From: Salticus scenicus
Taxonomy: Eukaryota; Arthropoda; Arachnida; Araneae; Salticidae
Length of the DNA: 64,000 nt
Direction: 5' to 3'
Assembly (NCBI GenBank): GCA_963930645.1
Contig: OZ005660.1
Location: 244,036,836 to 244,100,835 of the forward strand
Positions 41,787 through 51,444 of this stretch are shown here, piece by piece. Numbering within the stretch: the first letter of the stretch is position 1; each line of letters opens with the position of its first letter. Position numbers and translations under genes: made by a program. The notes below the pieces were generated by a model, which was given only the letters and a program-made list of their open reading frames with translations, was not told where the DNA came from and made no database searches.

Positions 41787-41880
41787 GTATCAAAGTTTCC
41801 TAGATATACTATCAAGCCTGAAGGTTCCCTTCGTGACGTCACGACCGCGGTCCTTCCGTATCGCTTACTTGCGCTTGAAA
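41787..41880. repeat. Dispersed block with TGACGTCA, copy A
   Basis: CCTAGATATACTATCAAGCC, TGAAGGTTCC and GTGACGTCACGACC recur inverted at 46622-46712. The block may mark the two ends of one element or be two copies of a short repeat. Confidence 0.5.
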
Positions 41881-42949
41881 CCTCCTTAAGATCTCTAAAT
41901 GCTTCATTCCTTCCTCAATCCTCATAAAAACTGATTTTTTATTATTATTCCGTTAAAAAACATTATTTGACGTTTATCGTTAGTTTCAGCTAATTTATTT
42001 CAGCTAAAACAGATATATTTTTCATTTTATTTATATTTATATGTATTTACATAATTAAGCATTTTTAAAAATCAAATATTTGATGTTATAAAACTAAGTT
42101 TGTACGTGTTATTTTAATAAACGAGGAAAATACACCGAATTCCATCGGAATGATTTATTTTATAACTATTACACCAAGGAAATAACAATAAATTTTGACA
42201 CACGTTCTCTAATTTTAAATTTCCAAATTTTAGCATATAAAGATTTAAAATTGAGTTAAAAAGAAATGACATTTAATATTGCTTATTTGAAAATTAATAT
42301 AAATGAAAATATTTTATATATATTATCAAATATTTATTTTATTTATAATTATATTCACATATATAAGTGTATTTTAAAATCAAATATATAATGCAATAAA
42401 TCAAGCTTTGTATATTTTTACATTATTTTAAAAAAGTATTATGATATATGCAGAATTCCATTAGAATCATTTAACTTCAAAGTTTTGTACAAAGAGTATT
42501 AAATTAATATTGAAAAAATAATAAATATTAGTAATTTTTAGATATACATGCATTCACTCTTTCTAAATTTAAAAACTGTGACTTATAAAAATTGAAATAT
42601 GAATCTAAATTCAATCTTTAAAATTAACAAAAAATATTTTTTAATGCTCCATATTTAGCTATGTAACATATTTGAAAATGTTAAGTATGCATATTTTACA
42701 ACATTTTTATACATGAATTTGAAAGGTTATTTTCTGAAATGTAGATACACCAACTCTTTAGTACATGCTTATTTGTAAATTTTGAAAACAATTTCGAGTC
42801 ATAAATACAAGATGTTTGAATTAGTATTTCAAATTACTAATTTGTATTGGGCAAAATTAAAATCCTTCAGTTTACAAGTTATGTCGAATAAATTTAAAAT
42901 AATGTTCGCCAAAAGATTTTTTTTTTTTCTTTTTAAGAGAGAGAGAGAG

Positions 42950-43015
42950 ATCTCGATAACTTTTGAAATTATCGCAGATACATGGCTCAACTATTAGTTT
43001 TAAAAGTATTAATAA
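42950..43015. repeat. Repeat W, copy 1
   Basis: GGCTCAACTATTAGTTTTAA and GTATTAATAAGTTCT occur here, at 44305-44380 just before SINE 2, and inverted at 45715-45790. In the two direct copies W precedes a SINE, so W may be part of a larger composite. Confidence 0.5.
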
Positions 43016-43122
43016 GTTCTTTTAAAAAACATTTATATTGAAAGTTTTCATCATTCGGCGAGATTTTCCTCCAAGGGTACAAAGATGTTACTATATGTAT
43101 TAATTTTTCCTGTAAGTATTTC

Positions 43123-43344
43123 GGCCCACCAGCGGCCGAACGGTTCTGCGCTCAAAGCCGGTAGACATGAGGTGCTGGGTTCGATCCTAGATCGATGGCC
43201 TAGCTGTTCGGAGTTTTCCGTGGTTTTTTCAGAAATTGTGTAAATGCGGGCTAGGACGCCTTAGAAAGACCTCCACGGAGGGCCCTCCCCTCAGGTCTAG
43301 AACCCTAGTGCAGTCAATCGGCCTTAATCCCAAAACCCAAATCC
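43123..43344 (+). mobile_element. tRNA-derived SINE, copy 1
   Basis: The head resembles a tRNA gene with RNA polymerase III promoter boxes: A-box-like GGCCGAACGGTTC (43134-43146) and B box GGTTCGATCC (43178-43187), spaced as in tRNAs. The body contains TTCGGAGTTTTCCGTGG, CTTAGAAAGACC and CAGGTCTAGAACCCTAGTGC. Copies lie at 44401-44616 (direct), 45821-45985 and 49668-49761 (inverted). It would be copied by a LINE reverse transcriptase. Confidence 0.75.
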
Positions 43345-43971
43345 TTATTAATATGAAATTTTTATGCATTTTTTTAGCATTTCATTACAATCATTTTTCA
43401 TACATGAATTTTAAAGGTTATTTTCTGAAATGTAGATATAACAATTCTTTAGTGAATGCTTATTTGTAAATTTTGAAACCAATTTCGAGTTATAAATACA
43501 AGATGTTTGAATTAATATTTGAAATTAATCTGTATTATGAGCAAAATTAAAACCATTTAGTTTATAGGAAATATAGAATAAATTTGAAATAATGTTTGCC
43601 AAAAGAATAATGAATTTTTGACATGCATACAAACATTCACTACTTTTAAATTTCCAATTTTTAATGTATGAAGATCGAAATTTGAATGTTCAATTTATAT
43701 TTTAAGGTCAATAAAAATTTATATTTAAAATTATCCCCTATTTGCAAAGCACAAAACCTCAAAATGTTTTACATACGTATTTTAGAAAAATTTTCATTGA
43801 TGGTTTTCGAAGATTACTTTATAAAGCATAAATACATCATTTGAGTTATTATAATTATTTTGTAAACATTTAAAGTAAAAATTTGAAATGGTAAATATAA
43901 GATGTTTAAAAAATATTTCAGATTAATATGTAAGAAAATTTTGGATTATTCAACTTAAATTTACCGAAAAA

Positions 43972-44071
<100 letters not shown>

Positions 44072-44304
44072 TTTCAGATAAATTTATAATTCCTAAACAA
44101 ATTCACGCAATACAAACTACTTATCAAAATTAATTTCCACAGTGAATGGAGACAACTTTCATATCAAAGAAGTACAATACTAAATTTAAAAATAAATAAA
44201 TAGATAAAAATAAATAAATAAAATAATAATAATTTTATGCTGTACATTCGAGATTGTAGAAAGTGTTTCTTTCTTTTTTTCTTAAAAAAAAAAAAAAAAA
44301 AACG

Positions 44305-44380
44305 ATAATTTTGTTTGAAATTATTGAAGATGCATGGCTCAACTATTAGTTTTAAAGGTATTAATAAGTTCTCTTAAAAA
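44305..44380. repeat. Repeat W, copy 2
   Basis: Matches 42950-43015 closely and again lies immediately upstream of a SINE. Confidence 0.5.
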
Positions 44381-44400
44381 ATGTCCTATAAGTATTTCAA

Positions 44401-44616
44401 CCCACCAGCAGCCGAGGGGTTCTGCGATCAAAGCTAGTAGACGTGAGGTGCCGAGTTCAATCCCAGGTCGCAGTCGTCGGCCTAGCCGTTCGGAGTTTTC
44501 CGTAGTTTTCTCCGAAATTGCGTAAATAAGGGAAATGAACCCTTAGAAAGACCCCCATGGAGGGCATTCTGCTCAGGTCTAGGACCCTAGTGCAGTCCCC
44601 GCAACTCAACCCAACC
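44401..44616 (+). mobile_element. tRNA-derived SINE, copy 2
   Basis: Same structure as copy 1: CCCACCAGCAGCCGAGGGG at the head, B-box-like AGTTCAATCC (44454-44463), TTCGGAGTTTTCCGTAG, CTTAGAAAGACCCC, CAGGTCTAGGACCCTAGTGC. Ends with AACTCAACCCAACC, a simple tail. Confidence 0.75.
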
Positions 44617-44749
44617 TATAAGTATTTCTTTTAATTTCACGACGCTTTATTAAAAGTAATGGTAATTGTGCTGTGTGTAATTTATACAAAATTTTCTCCT
44701 ATACTGCCATAATAATTATCATAAAACTTTACGGTATCTTCACCTGTTG

Positions 44750-45525
44750 GCGAATTTTTCCAAAAATTGAAATACATTTAAGTTAAGAATCAACTTAAAT
44801 TTTTATGAAATTCTGTTCATTAGTTCCTGAGATACAGATACTACAAAATTTTGTCACACACACACAGAGATTAATATTTTCTAAAAATGATCAAATCGTG
44901 TTTGTACCTTTCCAAAACGCGTAAATCCATCGGAAACCAGAAATAGAAAACCTTTTCTACTGAATTCAGAAGAAATAAAAAAAATAAAAATAAAAATGAA
45001 ACAAAAATTTGAAAATTCCCAATTACTCTATTAATTTTCAAACGACTGTACATTCATTATTTTTAAACTTTCAAACTTTTATTGCATAAGTAGATTACAA
45101 CTTAAATGGCGAATATTTTTTCTTTTCTTTCTTTCCTTCCCCCCCCCTTTTTTTTTTTTTTTAGCAAGGAATTTTATATTTGGAAAAGCAGACTTATTGA
45201 AAGTATAACTGAAAAAAAATTTATGTATGTATCTTAGACACTCATTACCTTCTTCTATATTCAACAGAAAAAAAAAAAAAAAATGCTGGTTACGTAAAAA
45301 TTTTCTACTTCCGGTTTCCCATAGATTTAAACATATGAGAGATCCTTAACATGATTTCACATTTTTTTCAAAATGTCTGTTAGTTTGTTTGCCTCTCTGT
45401 GTGTGTGAGAGACAAACATTTTGTGGTAGCTCTAGCTGAAGAACTAATGCAGAGTATTTCATTTAACTTTATAGGTAGTTCTACTTTGACGTAAATTTGT
45501 GCCTGTCAACTTTTAATAAAAATCT
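44750..45525. mobile_element. Fold-back element Z, about 0.8 kb
   Basis: Left arm (about 44810-44960): ATTAGTTCCTGAGATACAG, ACAAAATTTTGTCACACACA, CCATCGGAAACCAG. Right arm (about 45290-45470): CTTCCGGTTTCCCATAG, TGTGTGTGAGAG, ACATTTTGTGG, CTAATGCAGAG, i.e. inverted. The centre has a T run and an A run. The left arm's GAGATACAG...CACACA block also occurs at 23650-23690. Non-coding. Confidence 0.55.
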
Positions 45526-45820
45526 TTTAACAAGTGGCGTAGCCATTCCGTTTTACATAATTTTTAATGTTCCCGTATAGGACAAAATTTCGTGTAAATG
45601 AGAATAATTTCTAATGAATTATTGTAAAAATAAGAAAGAATTATTCATAACAGTAACAGCCAATCAGGATAAGAGTCAACCTTTCATGGGTGTGTAAATT
45701 TTCAATAGGGATATCTTTTAAAAGAACTCGTCAATACCTTTAAAATGAATGGTTGAGCAACGATTTGTGATAATTAAAAACAAAGTTGTGTTCTTTTTTA
45801 ATTTTTAATTTTAATTTGGA

Positions 45821-45985
45821 GAAAGTGTCCTCTGTAGGGGGTCATTTTATGGAGTTCTAGCCCTATATTTAAGCAAGTTTCAGGGAAATACAGGGAGAAC
45901 TCTGAAAGGATAGACTAACATGTGTCACCTGGGATCGAACTTGCCACCTAATGTTTTTCAGAGCAGAACCTTTCGACCACTGGTG
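45821..45985 (-). mobile_element. tRNA-derived SINE, copy 3 (diverged)
   Basis: Read on the minus strand: CCACCAGTGGTCGAAAGG, B-box-like AGTTCGATCCC, GAGTTCTCCCTGTATTTC. The same layout as copies 1 and 2 but more diverged and shorter at its 3' end. An inverted W block (45715-45790) lies beside it. Confidence 0.6.
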
Positions 45986-46145
45986 GAAGACTTTCGTAAT
46001 TTTTTAAGAATTTTTACATAATTTCTATCATTTCTAAAGAAATGTTTAATATTTTTAGAAATATTACAAAAATTTAAAAGAAATGAATTCACGCTTTTTT
46101 AAATCACTGTTTGACACTTATTTTAAAATCGATTATTTAAAGTTA

Positions 46146-46421
46146 CTAATTTTTACAGTCTGAACATGATATGGAAGCTCTTCTTGCTACATATCCTGCA
46201 ATGAATACTAATACTTTCATATTCGAAATTGATACATCAATATTTTCAGAATTCGTAAGTGCTTCTAAAAATACAGGTGAGATTTCAGGAACATTATTTT
46301 CGTTTTCTTGGCACGATACTAAGAAAATTTTTAAATTAAATGATCCAAATTTTGCTAACTGCAGATTTAATAGACTTTGAACCTTTAATTTTCTTTCGGA
46401 TTCTAAGGTTTTAAAATCCAA
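46146..46421 (-). pseudogene. P-element/THAP9-like transposase fragment
   Basis: 91 codons, with VLVFIAGYVARRASISCSDC near the C-terminal end (residues about 68-87). The pattern Y-I-A-G-[YF]-V-x-[RK] followed by CxxC is typical of the C-terminal part of P-element and THAP9 transposases. The upstream part (VFLEALTNSENID) is compatible but weak. No N-terminal THAP domain or catalytic region was found nearby, so it is a fragment. Flanking inverted blocks at 41787-41880 and 46622-46712 could be the ends of its parent element, which is speculative. Confidence 0.5.
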
Positions 46422-46621
46422 AATGTAAATGAAAATTAACTCAATCGATATATATTAAATGATGGAATCTAAAAATTCATTCACGAAAAAGGCAATGAAA
46501 AAATAAAAATTTAAATGTATGGGAAGTGAGGACAAACATTGTTGCTACACCTACACGCATTATAAAGTAGTAAAACATAGTAAATGGATGCGATGGACAT
46601 TAGTTTCTCACAGATAAGGAA

Positions 46622-46712
46622 CCCGGGTTGTGACGTCACACGCTGTCCGAAGTGATACCTTCAGGTTTGATAGTAGATCTAGGAAGCTTTGTTAGTATAC
46701 ATTCATTCTCTA
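46622..46712. repeat. Dispersed block with TGACGTCA, copy B (inverted)
   Basis: GTGACGTCACACG, TACCTTCAGGTTTGATAGTA and GATCTAGGAAGC match 41787-41880 in reverse complement. It ends a few bases before the zinc-finger array begins. Confidence 0.5.
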
Positions 46713-46725
46713 ACATAGAACGAAA

Positions 46726-46791
46726 GATGTACGCTTGAGCAGTGTGTTCTAAATTTTTTTCTAAAAAAGTATATCTAAATACAAGACAAGA
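46726..46791 (+). pseudogene. Degenerate zinc finger upstream of the open array
   Basis: TACGCT-stop-...GTGTGTTCTAAA reads as a damaged finger (YA-stop-AVCSKFF, SKKVYLNT). It shows that the array once extended further 5'. The dispersed block at 46622-46712 ends just before it. Confidence 0.6.
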
Positions 46792-47517
46792 GTGAAAAAA
46801 AATATGCATTCATGCACTGACCAAGGCGAAAAGCCATATTTATGTAAAATATGTTCTAAACGATTCTCCAACAAAAGTAATCTACATAAACATTTACGCA
46901 TTCACTCCGAAGAAAAGCCATATGTGTGTGAAATATGTTCTAAAAAATTCTCTCGGAAAGGTTATCTAAATACACATTTACGCATTCACACAGAACAAAA
47001 GCTATATGCCTGTGAAATATGTTCTAAAAAATTCTTTCAGAAATGCAATTTAAATACACATTCACGCATTCACACAGAAGAAAAACCATATGTGTGTGAA
47101 ATATGTTCTAAAAAATTCTCTAATAAATGTAATCTCAATACACACTTACGCATTCACACAAAAGAAAAGCCATATATATGTGAAATATGTTCTAAAAAAT
47201 TCTCTCGGAAAGATTATCTAAATACACATTTACGCATGCACACAGAAGAAAAGCCATATGCATGTGAAATATGTTCTAAAGAATTCTTACAGAAATGCAC
47301 TTTATATACACATTTACGCATTCACACAGGAGAGAAGCCTTATGTGTGTGAAATATGTTCTAAAAAATTCTCTGACAAGAGAACTCTAAATACACATTTG
47401 CGTATTCACACAAAAGAAAAGCCATATATGTGTGAAATATGTTCTAAAGTATTCTCTGATAAAAGTAATTTAAATAAACATTTACGCATTCACACTAGAA
47501 ATGCCATATGTGTGTGA
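46792..47517 (+). CDS. C2H2 zinc-finger protein, eight fingers (possible pseudogene core)
   Basis: 241 codons with eight consecutive C2H2 fingers of the form CxxC-x12-HxxxH, each 28 residues (84 bp) from the next, joined by linkers such as TEEKP, TKEKP and TGEKP. Such arrays usually bind DNA, one finger per about three bases. Finger bodies are nearly identical (YVCEICSKKFS ... LNTHLRIH) and differ mainly at helix positions (SRKGYL, FQKCNL, SNKCNL, SRKDYL, SDKRTL, SDKSNL), the usual sign of array duplication and altered specificity. The first ATG is at 46804, but the start is probably not genuine, since a damaged finger precedes it. There is no KRAB, ZAD or other N-terminal domain. It runs out of frame after finger 8. 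It could be one exon of a gene, or a still-open part of a dying one. Confidence 0.65.
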   Translation: MKKNMHSCTDQGEKPYLCKICSKRFSNKSNLHKHLRIHSEEKPYVCEICSKKFSRKGYLNTHLRIHTEQKLYACEICSKKFFQKCNLNTHSRIHTEEKPYVCEICSKKFSNKCNLNTHLRIHTKEKPYICEICSKKFSRKDYLNTHLRMHTEEKPYACEICSKEFLQKCTLYTHLRIHTGEKPYVCEICSKKFSDKRTLNTHLRIHTKEKPYMCEICSKVFSDKSNLNKHLRIHTRNAICV

Positions 47518-49015
47518 TATATGTGCTAAGGAATTCTCCTACAAGAGTGTTTTTAATACACATTCACGCATTCACACAAAAGAGCAGCTGTAAGTATATG
47601 AAATTTGTTCAAAAGAGTTCTCTGACAAGAGTAAACCAAATACACATTTGCGCATTCTCACCAGATGAAAAGTTATATGTGTGTGAAATGTGTTCTAAAA
47701 CGTTTTCAGTAATGAGCGCTATGAATGCACCTTTACGTATTTACACGAAAGAAAACCCGTATGTCTAAAATCTGTTCTATATGTATTTTCTAGAAATGGA
47801 CACATTCACACAAGCGAAAATCCTTGTGCGTGTGAAATAAGTTAAAAAAACACCTAAGAAGTGTGCTTTGTATGTGCATTAACGAATTCACACAGGGAAA
47901 AAAACATATGTGTGCATATGTTATAAAAGGCAGTGGCGGCTCGTGCACCGAAAATTGGTAAAGAGGCACACTGTATTTTATGCTGTATTTATTTATGGAA
48001 TATAAATTTACATTTAGATAAGTATTTTTAGTTAATTTAAGATAAGACCATTCTTAATAAAAATTATGATTAAAAATACTTAAATATTATTTTTTAGCTC
48101 TTCACCTTTTTTCGGTTCACGAGCCGCCAGTGATAAAAGATTCTCACAAATGGGAGAATTTAATTGGTATTCATGCATCTATGGAGGTGAAATGTCATAT
48201 GGTTGAAATTTGCTCTAGAAGGTTTTATTTCAAAGGTAATTTGAATACACATTTACGCATTCAAACGAGAAAAATAATAAGAATGTGAAATATGCCATAA
48301 AATGTTTTTTGTAAGGGAGGCAGAGGCTTAATAAACGTTTACGAATTCACATATGTGTGTGAAATCCGTTCTAAATGTTTCTCATAAAGTAGTTATAAAT
48401 ATATGTACGCATTGAGACAAGAGAAAGGCCATACGTTTGTGAAATATGTTTTAAAGGATTCTCTCAAAAAATAATCTAAATAGACATTCACGAGCTCACA
48501 CAGGTGAAAAGTCAGATGAGTGTGAAATTTATTCTCAATTTTTTTTAAGACATCTAAATACACATGTATGCATTCACACAGAAGAAAAACCGTATGTATA
48601 TCATTAAAATATGTTCTAAAGGATTCTATGAGAAAATAGGTCTAAATAGGCATTCACACACACTCACACCTAAAAACCACATATGTGTAAGATTTATTCT
48701 AGAGAATTTTCTTTTGTCGGAATCAGATTACACATTGACACAGTTGAAAAGCCGTATGTTCGTGAAATATGTTCTTCAAAGTTTTCCGTAAGCGAGACTC
48801 TGAATAAACATGTACGAACTCAAACAAGAAGAAAGCAAATTGTGTTCTGGAGGTTTATCTCGATCAAACGGAAAATCTAAATAGATATCTACGTATTCAT
48901 GCAAGAAAAAGCTACATGTGCGTAAAATTTGCTCTGTTGGTTTTCTCAAAAAATTATCTCAATAACCACTTACGTATTCACGCACAGAAAAATGCCATGT
49001 GTATGGAATGTACTT
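47505..49015 (+). pseudogene. Decayed C2H2 finger array
   Basis: At least fifteen more finger remnants follow at about 84-bp spacing with stops and shifts: CDICAKEFSYKS, CEMCSKTFSVMS, CEICFKGFSQK, KICSKGFYEKIGLN, REICSSKFSVSETLN, and others identified by TGTGAAAT-ATGTTCT and CACATTTACGCATTCACAC blocks. The array is split by the hAT MITE at 47931-48133. Decay increases toward the 3' end. The last finger-like block is near 48960-49015. Confidence 0.75.
47931..48133. mobile_element. hAT-type MITE, copy 2, inside the finger array
   Basis: 203 bp, starting CAGTGGCGGCTCGTGCACCG and ending CGGTTCACGAGCCGCCAGTG. Flanked by ATAAAAGG and ATAAAAGA, an 8-bp duplication with one difference. The ends are better matched than in copy 1. 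It inserted into a finger repeat that was already degenerate or became so afterwards. Confidence 0.88.
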
Positions 49016-49667
49016 GAAAGATATAGCTGGTATTCTCTACGGGGAACAGATGAAGTAACTGATTTTGTAACCACAACATGGCGGCCACATTTAAAATATT
49101 TCATTTCTTTATATTTTTTATAAGAATAATTTTTATAATGGATGTATTTGAAAACGCTTTTTAACAATAATTCATGCTTTGACGCCCATGCTGTACATAA
49201 TTTGTGATAATGTAGAATTAAATAGTATTCTTATTACTTTCACTTTCACTTACAGAATATATAAATTTAAAATACATATAAAGACGCAAAATATTTCTTA
49301 TTTTAGATAAGATTATTTTTACTCATTTCTTATTTCTGTCTTTATCTCACACACATATATATTTTTATGCTGTAAATAAATAAGAAAATTTCCCATATCT
49401 GAGTTATTAATCTAAAAGTAATGAAACTCGAAATACTAATTTTTTTAAATATCAGGCAGGACTTGACTGTTTATCTCTGTATAACACATAGAAGGAAGAA
49501 AAAGATCTATTTGTATATGTTTAAAAATGTAATGTTGCTTTGGAATATGATTAAATTTAGTGAATATATAAAAGAATTTTAGAAAGTATTTTGTTAACAT
49601 CTCAACACACAAAATGATATGAGTTACTATTTTTTTTTTTTTAAATTATTCATTATTGCCATTGTAT
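49016..49667. other. AT-rich, nothing recognised
   Basis: Between the end of the finger array and a SINE fragment. No coding signal. Confidence 0.45.
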
Positions 49668-49761
49668 AGTTGGTTGGTTGGTTGTAGGATTTAAGGCCGA
49701 TTGACTCCTGATGTGTCCTAGGCCTAGGGGGGGAATGCCCTCCGTGGGGGTCTTTCTAAGA
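49668..49761 (-). mobile_element. tRNA-derived SINE, copy 4 (3' fragment)
   Basis: Minus strand reads CTTAGAAAGACCCCCACGG, AGGGCATTCCCCC, CCTAGGCCTAGGACAC, then CAATCGGCCTTAAATCCTAC and an (AACC)n tail at 49668-49684. Matches the 3' half of copies 1 and 2; the tRNA-like head is missing. Confidence 0.7.
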
Positions 49762-49914
49762 CCATTGTATAGGTTTCTGCTTCTACGTGTGTGAGAGAGG
49801 GAGTGAGGAAGATTAACACTCATTCCTGTATTTTAAGATTTTAACTAAATTTTAGAAATATATGTTCAGAACAAATATATATTTTTGACCTTCAAAATAA
49901 ACAAAAAAAAATAC

Positions 49915-49995
49915 TTGTCAATTGAGTTATTCTAGTGGTAAAATACTAGGAGGTTATGTCAAAGGACCCAGGTTTTATAACTGACCTGGATATAT
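49915..49995 (+). repeat. tRNA-like sequence
   Basis: GAGTTATTCTAGTGGTAAAA resembles a tRNA A-box region (compare TTCAGTGGTAGAAT in tRNA-Gly), and GACCCAGGTTTTATAACTG stands where a T arm would be, but the B box is poor. Possibly the head of an old SINE; repeated at +1618. Confidence 0.3.
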
Positions 49996-50361
49996 TTTAC
50001 TGCTATCAAACCCAGTTTGACTTTTTTATTAAAACTATGTTATTTACATTCTGTCAAAGTGATAACTATATTGAAGCCTTTCATTATCCAATGAATAAAT
50101 AAATGTTTCTACAAGGCATAGCCAGCGGGGGCCCACATTTCAAGAAAGTCCTCCAGTTGGTCTATCGACAGATTCACCAAATTAGTTTTTTTTTTCTTTT
50201 CCCAGCCGGATTTATTTATGTGTTATTCTTTGAAATGCGTTACATTTCAAAATGGAAAAAAAAAATCTATAGCCGGAGGACGAATATCTTTCATTTTTAC
50301 TCTAAAGTTCAATTAAAAGAACTCCAGTTGGCTTACTAACAAAAACCCGATTAATTTATAT

Positions 50362-50507
50362 ACAGTGAAACCTCTCAAGTTGGACACCCCTCTAAGTTGG
50401 ACGCTTTTTCTCGGAACGGAATGTATCCATTAACATTATGTCTAACCCCTATAAGTTGGACACTTTTTCTTGGAAACGTAGGTGTCCAACTTAGAGAGGT
50501 TTTACTG
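50362..50507. mobile_element. Pogo/Tigger-like MITE (in duplication copy 1)
   Basis: Starts CAGTGAAACCTCTCAAGTTG and ends CAACTTAGAGAGGTTTTACTG, flanked by TA. Ends of the CAGTAAAACCTCTC-AAGTTGGAC type with TA duplication fit the pogo/Tigger branch of Tc1/mariner. Non-coding; the interior repeats the AAGTTGGAC motif. Confidence 0.8.
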
Positions 50508-50700
50508 TATATATATATTTGGCATAGAATTCTGATGAACATTTATAAAGGAAAATAAATCAAATGTAGTAGTCGGCCTAGTTAGAATTTGAAAAACTCT
50601 ACTGATAGGCCGATTGGAGTCTCAAAACTCTGGAGTTTGAAATCAAATGTGTTTAGTCGTCCTATATTTTATTCTACTTTTTCTAATAACACTGCTCTGC

Positions 50701-50736
<36 letters not shown>

Positions 50737-51444
50737 TGATACCATTCTTGCTGATTCTTATATAAAATGAACCCTGAATCCCAATAAAGACTCCCATTTT
50801 GCCCAGTCACCCACCGTTTTCTAGATACACCACCCCCTCCCTCAATTTCTTTCCCTTTTTATGGCCATGAATTTAATTTGAAGAATGAAAAAGAATTAAA
50901 TTAACACCAAAAAGCAAAAAATATATAAAGTTTAACAAATAACATTAATAACAGATTAAAAATGTATAAGACATGTAATGCATAATTTCAGTGGCAAATA
51001 GGGATGTGAGCGGGGAAAAAACCGGGTTTAAACCAGGCAATAAACCCGGTTTATTAGGAAGGGAATTTTAAAAGTTTCCAAAACAAGGGAATTTTGAAAA
51101 TTTTCAAAAGTTGTGAATTTAGTTTTTTTTTTTTTTTACCAATATTAGAGATGTTCTACGTCATTCCAAAACGTTATCTTACATTTAGTTGGTTTTTATG
51201 ATCTTTCGATTATAAAATAGTGCTTTTAACGTCTACAAAAATAAAAATTACTAGTATAAAATTTCAATAATTAACGGACTTATTTTTTGTTATTGCCGTG
51301 TATTTACATCTTAGTTCTGACTGTATAGTGTATACACACTGAGTTCAAAGTAACACTTCTTTTTTATGGCAGTCGAAGCTCATCATATTTTAGTTGTATA
51401 TATATCTATGAATGTAAATCTTTAATATTTACATTAAAGATTAA

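Larger units (their letters stand above)
49827..51444. repeat. Tandem duplication, copy 1 (about 1.62 kb)
   Basis: Directly repeated at 51445-53036, offset 1618 bp, with only scattered differences (by eye a few per cent). It begins TGTATTTTAAGATTTTAAC. The unit includes a 146-bp MITE, the left arm of a TTA-type fold-back and the first 430 bp of a TAGGGATG element, so the duplication arose after those insertions. The last bases before 51445 (ACATTAAAGATTAA) are absent from the end of copy 2. Confidence 0.92.

Noticed and set aside
44334..44525. 63-codon open frame with Arg/Ser-rich end
   Set aside because: It lies across repeat W and SINE copy 2, so the reading is incidental.
46726..49015. 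Regular 84-bp direct repeats resembling a satellite or CRISPR-like array
   Set aside because: The repeats encode C2H2 fingers in one frame, with 28-residue spacing and TGEKP-type linkers, so a protein array explains them.
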